Both the position numbers and the translations under genes were made by a program. Positions 58,165 to 64,000 of a DNA stretch of 64,000 bases are shown here, piece after piece (the stretch's first letter is position 1; each line of letters opens with the position of its first letter). Source of the stretch: UBA6022 sp032154105 (GTDB taxonomy: Bacteria; Patescibacteriota; Saccharimonadia; Saccharimonadales; Saccharimonadaceae); contig JALDYI010000003.1 in assembly GCA_032154105.1 (NCBI GenBank), positions 1 through 64,000 of the forward strand, given 5' to 3'. Below the pieces are notes generated by a model. That model was given only the letters and a program-made list of their open reading frames with translations. It was not told the origin of the DNA and did not search any database.

Positions 58165-58598
58165 GCCGGTTTACTCCACCATGTGACACCAGCGTTCCCC
58201 ACGCCACGATGACATGCTGGTCGGGTTTCGTAGGATATTCTGATGCCATACGACCCACTACTAGCAGAACCTCGAACGTATTGGTAGTTAGTAAAGGCCG
58301 TAACTGGATCATTAGGGATTGAATTAATATACTTTGGGACCAAGGCTGTCGAGAGATCAGAGAGATTATAGCCAACATTATCACTACCCGCTGACGGGTA
58401 GCTGTCGTTATCAGCCCGGTATAACTCAAGCGCTTTTTGGATACCAGCGATATCAGAGGTTCGCGCAGAGTCACGCGCCCGCTGCTGGATGCCGTTATAG
58501 GCCACGATTGTAATAGCGGCCAAGATACCAATTATCACAATGACTATTAGCAGCTCGACGATCGTGAATCCAGATTGCTTCTTTATGCTTCCCACCAT
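58158..58598 (-). CDS. Type IV pilin-like protein (second cluster, 2 of 4)
   Basis: A 146-residue prepilin with leader MVGSIKKQSG, FTIVELLIVIVIIGILAAI and the helix TIVAYNGIQQRARDSARTSDI, followed by a small globular domain similar to pseudopilin GspG-type proteins (ALELYRADNDSYPSAG) with one cysteine pair (RPACHRG; WSKPAC). Confidence 0.87.
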   Translation of the reverse strand: MVGSIKKQSGFTIVELLIVIVIIGILAAITIVAYNGIQQRARDSARTSDIAGIQKALELYRADNDSYPSAGSDNVGYNLSDLSTALVPKYINSIPNDPVTAFTNYQYVRGSASSGSYGIRISYETRPACHRGVGNAGVTWWSKPAC

Positions 58599-58652
58599 AT
58601 TCCTCTTATTCTATCATCTAACTCTTTGCATTAAAAATACACTGTCACACAC

Positions 58653-59192
58653 CTAGCACCCAGGCGTAATATACGGGATCTGTACACTATTATCGGTTGC
58701 CCAGGCGCCCGTAATTGGTTGCTTGAACACACCTATGTAATCCCTGCCCGCACCACACGGCACCGATGCACCCTCTTTTTCGTTTTCATCGAGCACATAC
58801 GGCCGACCCCAGGGATCAATAAGATTATTTATATTGATATTCGATGCCGTTGAAATCGCTTGGAGAGCGGTGCGATAGTTTGTCCAGCAGCTATCGGTTG
58901 CTTGATTGAGCATGGCAAGATCAGTTCCTGCGGGCTTATTCATACAGTTACCAGCAGTACCTGTGGAATTCGTAATGAAGCGTAACGCCTGTTCGCCGGA
59001 ATTATAGCGGGCTGCCTGAATTGCCTTGCTGAACGTCGCAAGATCACTAGCGATCTTTGTGTTCTGCGCCCGTTGCTGAATGCCGTTATAGGCAACGACA
59101 GTAATCGCCGCTAAAATACCAATAATAACGATGACGATCAAAAGCTCTACGATCGTAAAGCCTGCCTGTCGTTTTATTCTCGCCCTAGCCAT
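58653..59192 (-). CDS. Type IV pilin-like protein (second cluster, 3 of 4)
   Basis: A 179-residue prepilin starting MARARIKRQAG with FTIVELLIVIVIIGILAAI and VVAYNGIQQRAQNTKIASDLATF. The reading frame extends further upstream but those residues are unlike a pilin leader; the ATG at 59192 overlaps the upstream stop by eight bases, the same style as its neighbours. Cysteines lie at CMNKP, SCWTN, PCGAG and the last residue region PGC. Confidence 0.85.
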   Translation of the reverse strand: MARARIKRQAGFTIVELLIVIVIIGILAAITVVAYNGIQQRAQNTKIASDLATFSKAIQAARYNSGEQALRFITNSTGTAGNCMNKPAGTDLAMLNQATDSCWTNYRTALQAISTASNININNLIDPWGRPYVLDENEKEGASVPCGAGRDYIGVFKQPITGAWATDNSVQIPYITPGC

Positions 59193-59697
59193 TTGTCCAT
59201 GTCCTCCATCCACTACCGTATCCCGAACCACCACTGATGGGGGATGACCCACTGAGAGTACTTGCGCACATCGGGCCGTAATTAGCCGCGCCCGTCCAGG
59301 CGGTTGCACCAGTATACTCACGTACGCCGCCACTGGTGGCATAAAGTCGCTTCCCCGATAGCGGTATTGCGGCAATTGAATACTCCTGTGCGGTTGAGGA
59401 AACGCAAGGCACAAGATTAAACGGTGAAGCGGCGTCGATCCAGTAAGCATCCTTATTAATACGGACATCGAGGACTGCTAAATCAGCCGTCGTACTTGGA
59501 TACACGCCATTATTGGCGTAAAACAGACCAAATTGCTTAGAAAGATTGGCAAGATCACTTTGAACCGAGGCATCATTGGAGCGATTTTGGATACCATTGT
59601 AGGCGACAATTGTAATAGCAGCGAGAATGCCGATGATCACAATAACAATCAAGAGTTCAACAATCGTAAAACCTGTTTGTTTTTTGTAAATGCCCAT
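59185..59697 (-). CDS. Type IV pilin-like protein (second cluster, 4 of 4; first in the operon)
   Basis: A 170-residue prepilin starting MGIYKKQTG with FTIVELLIVIVIIGILAAI and TIVAYNGIQNRSNDASVQSDLANL. A TATAGT box lies about 10 bases before tandem ATG codons (59700 and 59697), so the mRNA has almost no leader. Four genes from here to 57598 overlap or nearly touch and form one unit. Confidence 0.86.
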   Translation of the reverse strand: MGIYKKQTGFTIVELLIVIVIIGILAAITIVAYNGIQNRSNDASVQSDLANLSKQFGLFYANNGVYPSTTADLAVLDVRINKDAYWIDAASPFNLVPCVSSTAQEYSIAAIPLSGKRLYATSGGVREYTGATAWTGAANYGPMCASTLSGSSPISGGSGYGSGWRTWTNG

Positions 59698-59741
59698 CAT
59701 ACTTATGATTACTATACTATGAGGATACAAAAAGTGACAAC

Positions 59742-61982
59742 CTAAAGGCTGTCACTTGCGAGGTCATCCATACTGTTGATTAACACGTCACGTGGGCGCG
59801 AACCATCGGCGGCTCCAATCACACCCTGCTCTTCCATCTCTTCGATGATACGAGCGGCACGGGCATAGCCGATGCGCAGACGACGCTGCAGAAGACTTGT
59901 ACTTGCCTTGCGAGCCTCGATCACAACGCGGAGCGCATCTTTGTACATGTCGTCCCCACTGCCAGCGTCGAAGTCCATCACAACCCCGCCCTTACCATTG
60001 AGCTGAACTGGTTGCGAAACAATTTCGTCGTTGTACTGCGGAGCAGATTGCATGCGCAGATGATCGGTAATCTTCATCACCTCTTCATCCATCACCCAGG
60101 CGCCTTGGATACGCTTTGGTTTATTCATACCAGATGTCAGCATTAACATATCTCCCTGACCGAGTAGCTTTTCAGCGCCCACCTGGTCAAGAATCGTGCG
60201 GCTATCTACTTGAGAGGCAACTGTAAAGGCGATACGAGCGGGAACGTTGGCCTTAATTAGACCCGTGATAACATCAACCGACGGACGCTGAGTGGCAAGT
60301 ACTAGGTGAATACCAACAGCACGTGCCTTTTGCGCCAACCGAACAATCAACGCTTCAACATCTCGAGCCGCTACCATCATAAGGTCAGCCAACTCATCGA
60401 TGACAATAACAATGTATGGCATTGCACCATCGTCGACTTGCTGTGAATTACCGTCTTCATCTTCAATAGAAATCTTCTTACCGCCAGACTCTAGCTTCTG
60501 GTTGTAGCTCTTAATGTCACGGAGCTTCTCTTCAGCAAGCAACTTATAGCGTCGCTCCATCTCGTTGACCGCCCACTTCAGTGCACTGATTGTTTTCTCA
60601 GGCTCCGTAATAACGGGAGTAAGCAGATGTGGAATATCTTCGTATGGCGCCATTTCGACCTGCTTCGGGTCAACCAAAATCAGCTTCATTTGACTCGGAC
60701 TATTACGATACAACAGGCTCGTAAGAAGCGTGTTGATCATAACCGATTTACCGGAACCAGTCTGACCAGCGATCAAAAGGTGGGGCATTTTATTGAGCTC
60801 ACCGACCACCGCTTCACCAGAAATATCCTTACCGATTGCAAAGCTAAGCGGCTCATGACCGTGCTTCCACTGCTTGCTGGTGAGGATACCATACAGTCGC
60901 ACATCGGCTGCCTTGCGGTTTGGTACCTCAATACCCACTGCACGCTGGCCAGGAATCGGCGCCTCGATGCGAAGTGACTGTGCGGCAAGATTGAGCGCGA
61001 TATTAGTTTCAAGCGCCGTGATGCGAGTCAGCTTGACGCCACTTGGTGGACGAAGCGTATACTGCGTCACCTTCGGGCCGATATTGGCGCCCTCCATCTC
61101 GACATCAATACTAAATTCGCTGAGTGTATCGCGAATCGTCTGGGCATTCTGCTGAACGTCGCCTGCATCAGCCGGAGATTGTTTCTTTTCAAGTAGATCG
61201 ACGCTTGGCGCGCGCCAGTTTGGATCGTTTACAGATACAAGAGCGGATTGCTCTTCGGCACCCTTATCGCGTGCGACACTTCCACGTAGACTTGAGCGAT
61301 GGGCAGATTTTTTCTCTTCTTTCTTCACTTCGGCCGCATCAAGCATCGGCACGCCGGCGTTGAGCTTAATTTCAGCCATCGGCGCTGCCACTTTCGGCTC
61401 CGAAGCAGCTGCGGCCGTGCGCATCACCTTAACATTAGCTTCTTGCTCGGCCATATCACGACGGGACAGTTCCCATAATTTCTTGATCACCGTAATTGGT
61501 GAAATACGCAGCACAAAGAGTGCGGTAATACAGATCAGAAGAACATATACAAACGCCGCAACACCGCTATCGACAAGCGCCAGCATAGCACCATTGGCAA
61601 TATCACCTATAAACCCGCCGGTCGTCTTACCTTCGGCGCTCTTCATAAGCCCAAACAGTCCAGCAAACCAGACGATCATCAAGAAAGCCGCGAATTTGAC
61701 GACAAATGAAATCCGATTGTTATCAGCCCGGAAAATCTCAACTGCAATATATACAAATAAAAGTGGCAAGATATAGACTGCGTAGCCAACGGTATTTATC
61801 GCTGCTTGATGAAGCCATTCAAGAATTGGACCGCCCGCCCCAAACCAAGCAACGACGAATAGGATTGAAATAGCTATGAGGAAAACAGCACCGACCTGTG
61901 CCCAGAACCCGTCGGGCAGACTATGCCGTGGAGCTGCTTTGACGGGTGCTTTTTTGCGTGTTGATTTTCTCTTTTGTGCCAT
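59742..61982 (-). CDS. ftsK: DNA translocase FtsK
   Basis: FtsK pumps chromosomal DNA through the closing septum and activates XerCD-type recombination. The 746-residue protein has four or five N-terminal membrane segments (about 25-165), a linker, and the motor with Walker A GQTGSGKSVMINTLLTSLLY near 410, KLILVDPKQVEMAPYEDIPHLL, Walker B VIVIDELADLMMVA, ATQRPSVDVITGLIKAN, and the C-terminal gamma winged helix (LLQRRLRIGYARAARIIEEME). The short linker is normal for FtsK/SpoIIIE of Gram-positive type. Confidence 0.96.
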   Translation of the reverse strand: MAQKRKSTRKKAPVKAAPRHSLPDGFWAQVGAVFLIAISILFVVAWFGAGGPILEWLHQAAINTVGYAVYILPLLFVYIAVEIFRADNNRISFVVKFAAFLMIVWFAGLFGLMKSAEGKTTGGFIGDIANGAMLALVDSGVAAFVYVLLICITALFVLRISPITVIKKLWELSRRDMAEQEANVKVMRTAAAASEPKVAAPMAEIKLNAGVPMLDAAEVKKEEKKSAHRSSLRGSVARDKGAEEQSALVSVNDPNWRAPSVDLLEKKQSPADAGDVQQNAQTIRDTLSEFSIDVEMEGANIGPKVTQYTLRPPSGVKLTRITALETNIALNLAAQSLRIEAPIPGQRAVGIEVPNRKAADVRLYGILTSKQWKHGHEPLSFAIGKDISGEAVVGELNKMPHLLIAGQTGSGKSVMINTLLTSLLYRNSPSQMKLILVDPKQVEMAPYEDIPHLLTPVITEPEKTISALKWAVNEMERRYKLLAEEKLRDIKSYNQKLESGGKKISIEDEDGNSQQVDDGAMPYIVIVIDELADLMMVAARDVEALIVRLAQKARAVGIHLVLATQRPSVDVITGLIKANVPARIAFTVASQVDSRTILDQVGAEKLLGQGDMLMLTSGMNKPKRIQGAWVMDEEVMKITDHLRMQSAPQYNDEIVSQPVQLNGKGGVVMDFDAGSGDDMYKDALRVVIEARKASTSLLQRRLRIGYARAARIIEEMEEQGVIGAADGSRPRDVLINSMDDLASDSL

Positions 61983-62062
61983 AAACTGTTCTTATTATAA
62001 GCGCTTTCGCGACTGATTGATATGGCATATTATAGCAAAAATTACAATATTTTGCAAGAGGC

Positions 62063-62371
62063 TTATGCTAGCGTAGCCGACTTTTCAGTCGCCTCTGCAA
62101 AAGGCACAACTTGGGGGCGGCGATATTTCAAAATAAGGGCAATCATAACGATATAAAATGCGATCCAGGCGGCACACATAACGGCATAAAGTGTATCCTT
62201 TACTTCAATAGCGTAAAGCAGCGAAATCGACTGCACCGCCGCCCACGTCACCCACGTCGTTAAGCTGAGTTCATCCGACTGCTTGGTCTGAATTAATTTT
62301 CGAAGCTGCGGCACTCCAGCGGAAATTGCCACGATCGAACCGAGGATATACAAAATATGAATAAGTGGCAT
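62063..62371 (-). CDS. SemiSWEET / PQ-loop family membrane protein
   Basis: A 102-residue protein with three membrane segments and a PQ-loop repeat: VPQLRKLIQTKQSDELSLTTWVTWA near residues 20-44. SemiSWEETs form dimers that carry sugars, and the PQ motif supports membership, but some PQ-loop proteins carry other solutes. It is a single gene between ftsK and the RNase J gene. Confidence 0.82.
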   Translation of the reverse strand: MPLIHILYILGSIVAISAGVPQLRKLIQTKQSDELSLTTWVTWAAVQSISLLYAIEVKDTLYAVMCAAWIAFYIVMIALILKYRRPQVVPFAEATEKSATLA

Positions 62372-62440
62372 CTGTTTCTTCTGTTTATGTTTGCTTGGTG
62401 TATTAATATAATAATAACATAAGAATTATAATAAAGCAAT

Positions 62441-62469
62441 AGAAAACCCCTCGCTTGGAGGGGTTTTCT
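62441..62469. terminator. Terminator after the RNase J gene
   Basis: AGAAAACCCCTC-gcttg-GAGGGGTTTTCT, a 12-pair hairpin with a U-run on either strand, 15 bases after the RNase J stop. Confidence 0.9.
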
Positions 62470-62484
62470 AAATAGAGAGACCTA

Positions 62485-64000
62485 CTAGTACGGGCGTGTA
62501 TCTTGAGCTTGTCGCGCCTGCGTATCGTTAGCTTCGGTATCAGGCACTTGTGGAGCTGGGAACTTTTTTGGCTCCGGGCGTGGACCACGAGTGTCGTTAT
62601 TACGACGCTGCGGGCGACCTTCGCCACTTCCCTGTGCTTGGCCTTGGCCCTGCGCACGGTTTTGGCCACCGCCGCCACCGCCGATTTCGTTGATCACCGG
62701 GATCACGATTGGCGTGCGACGAGTCTGGTCGTAGAGAATGTGAGTAATCTCATCTTTGAGTTCCTTTTTGAGAACATCCATATCAATGCGCTTACCACCA
62801 ATACGAGCCACCTTTTGCTTAAGATACTGACGGATCATTCCCATTAGCTCTTCGCTGTCGCGGAGATAAATAAACCCACGAGAGATGATGTCTGGGCTCG
62901 TCATAAGACGACCACTGCCACGGGCAAGTGTCAGGACAACCACAAACATACCTTCGGCCGCCATGTGGATACGATCCTTGAGGACAACTTCTGATACGAT
63001 TGCGCCGCTGTCGTCGTACATATTACCACCGACCTGAATACGGCCGTTCTTGCGCGCGCCATCAACATCGATTTCAATCACGTCACCACTATCACAGACA
63101 AAGATGTTGTCGCGTGGAATACCAGCTTCTTTTTCCGCAAGCTCGGCATTGTGGACAAGCATGTGGAATTCTCCGTGAATTGGCATGTAGTATGTTGGGT
63201 TCAAGGCGTTAATCAGCTTAACGTGATCATCGTAGTAGCCGTGACCAGAAAGGTGAAGTGGACCAACACCCGTGAGGTGCGTTTTGCCGTTTTGGATAAC
63301 ATCGCTACCTTCACGCATCAGACCGTCAACCGTACGTGTCACGTACTTTTCGTTACCAGGAATAGCATTTGAGCTAAAGACAATAACGTCTGAGTTTTTG
63401 ATCTTGATAAACTTGTGTGAACCAGTTGCCATGCGGTTAAGTACCGCGTTAAACTCACCTTGTGAACCAGTACAAACGATCGTTACTTTACCGTCAGGTA
63501 GCTTCACGACGTCTTCCATCTTCACGACAACATCTTTAGGGATCTTGATGACGCCAGCACGAAGGGCTACTTCGAGGTTCTGGATCATAGAGTAGCCGGC
63601 AAAGGCAACCTTACGGTCATGCTTTTTGGCTTCTTCCAAGATTACCTGCATACGGTGAATTTGAGATGAGAAACAGCTCAGGATAAGACGGCTGTTTGGA
63701 TATTTGTCCATCACCTGGCCCATTGATACCTGAATATCAAACTCACCGTGCTCGTGCCCACCTTCTGACTCACAGTTGGTTGACTCGTTCATGAGCATCA
63801 AGATGCCTTCTTTGCTGGCAATCTCAGTCATGCGCTCGAGGTCGAACTTCTTACCATCAACTGGAGCATCTTCGAAGCGCCAGTCACCTGTGTCGATAAG
63901 TACACCGAGTGGCGTACGGATAACCACGGCAGTTGCATCTGGGATTGAGTGGTTTACGCGGACAAGCTCGATATTGAAGCTATCACCAAGCTGCACACGT
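62485..64000 (-). CDS. rnj: Ribonuclease J, 3' part (gene runs off the window)
   Basis: RNase J is an MBL/beta-CASP nuclease that degrades and matures RNA with both endo- and 5' exo-activity. The visible 505 residues lack the N-terminal HxHxDH site, which would lie beyond the window. They include GVLIDTGDWRFED, the beta-CASP signatures SQIHRMQVILEEAKKHDRKVAFAGYSM, IVCTGSQGEFNAVLNRMA, LHLSGHGYYDDHVKLINALNPTYYMPIHGEFHML (the HGE region), and the C-terminal domain with RGFIYLRDSEELMG. The tail is a disordered G/Q/R-rich segment (about 70 residues), which might bind RNA or partners. Confidence 0.95.
   Translation of the reverse strand, partial: RVQLGDSFNIELVRVNHSIPDATAVVIRTPLGVLIDTGDWRFEDAPVDGKKFDLERMTEIASKEGILMLMNESTNCESEGGHEHGEFDIQVSMGQVMDKYPNSRLILSCFSSQIHRMQVILEEAKKHDRKVAFAGYSMIQNLEVALRAGVIKIPKDVVVKMEDVVKLPDGKVTIVCTGSQGEFNAVLNRMATGSHKFIKIKNSDVIVFSSNAIPGNEKYVTRTVDGLMREGSDVIQNGKTHLTGVGPLHLSGHGYYDDHVKLINALNPTYYMPIHGEFHMLVHNAELAEKEAGIPRDNIFVCDSGDVIEIDVDGARKNGRIQVGGNMYDDSGAIVSEVVLKDRIHMAAEGMFVVVLTLARGSGRLMTSPDIISRGFIYLRDSEELMGMIRQYLKQKVARIGGKRIDMDVLKKELKDEITHILYDQTRRTPIVIPVINEIGGGGGGQNRAQGQGQAQGSGEGRPQRRNNDTRGPRPEPKKFPAPQVPDTEANDTQARQAQDTRPY

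Noticed and set aside
59193..59468. 92-residue upstream extension of the third pilin gene
   Set aside because: It is the other-frame reading of the preceding pilin gene; a prepilin leader is short and the ATG at 59192 fits.

Overview
The window reads as a single stretch of chromosome from a small-genome bacterium of the Candidate Phyla Radiation, most likely Saccharibacteria (TM7). This is inferred from gene content and style, not from a database match. Genes are compact and often overlap by a few bases. There is a set of type IV pilus genes without outer-membrane parts, cell-wall (sortase-type) surface proteins, a C-terminal-tailed RNase J and a lone VirD4/TraD-like ATPase. TGA is used as a normal stop (for example comM and the secreted beta-lactamase-fold gene), so the UGA-glycine code of Gracilibacteria/SR1 does not apply. 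Many genes have a -10 box only 6-8 bases before the ATG, so leaderless mRNAs look common.

Layout. 1-333 holds the 5' end of a 16S rRNA gene on the minus strand, preceded by its promoters. 515-5455 (minus) is gyrB-gyrA-DUF212. 5599-7772 (plus) holds an LPHTG-anchored surface protein and a small membrane protein. 7855-11595 (minus) holds the VirD4/TraD-like ATPase, a short proline-rich protein and a small membrane protein. 11.6-13.4 kb is an RNA-rich zone: an unassigned region of about 1.1 kb with many long helices, a short RNA with a near-consensus promoter and terminator, and tmRNA (ssrA). 13.5-16.1 kb (plus) is comM and then infC-rpmI-rplT, with infC starting at a rare ATC codon. 16.2-19.7 kb (minus) is rnpB, a Nudix-RNase H fusion, another candidate structured RNA, a site-2 protease, an HD hydrolase and a winged-helix Nudix protein. 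19.8-26.6 kb has rpmB, an MBL-fold protein, a winged-helix/nucleotidyltransferase regulator, miaA, an alkyltransferase-like protein, thrS with a T-box leader, tRNA-Val, a 40-residue leaderless small gene and nrdR. 26.5-32.8 kb has a membrane glycosyltransferase, three tRNAs, superoxide dismutase, a foldase, a PH-domain protein, ndk and uppP. A Xer-type recombinase follows.

33.7-48.1 kb is the main type IV pilus locus on the minus strand. In transcription order it is a TPR-like protein, a large tip-like protein, pilM, pilN, pilO, a small membrane protein, pilB, pilT, pilC and the likely major pilin (own promoter and strong terminator), followed by pilD and four minor pilins. 48.2-64.0 kb holds a Ser/Thr/Pro-rich surface protein, a kinase-like protein, ychF, a sortase, tlyA, a secreted beta-lactamase-fold protein, efp, rpsR-ssb-rpsF, a second cluster of four pilin genes, ftsK, a SemiSWEET-like protein and the 3' part of an RNase J gene that runs off the window.

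The genes suggest a host-attached or surface-active cell: pili for adhesion, twitching and DNA uptake (with comM and the TraD-like ATPase as candidates for DNA handling), sortase-anchored surface proteins, and heavy use of RNA-level control (T-box on thrS, IF3 rare-start autoregulation, several structured RNAs). The least explained parts are the RNA-rich gap at 11.6-12.75 kb and the small RNA at 17.49-17.64 kb.
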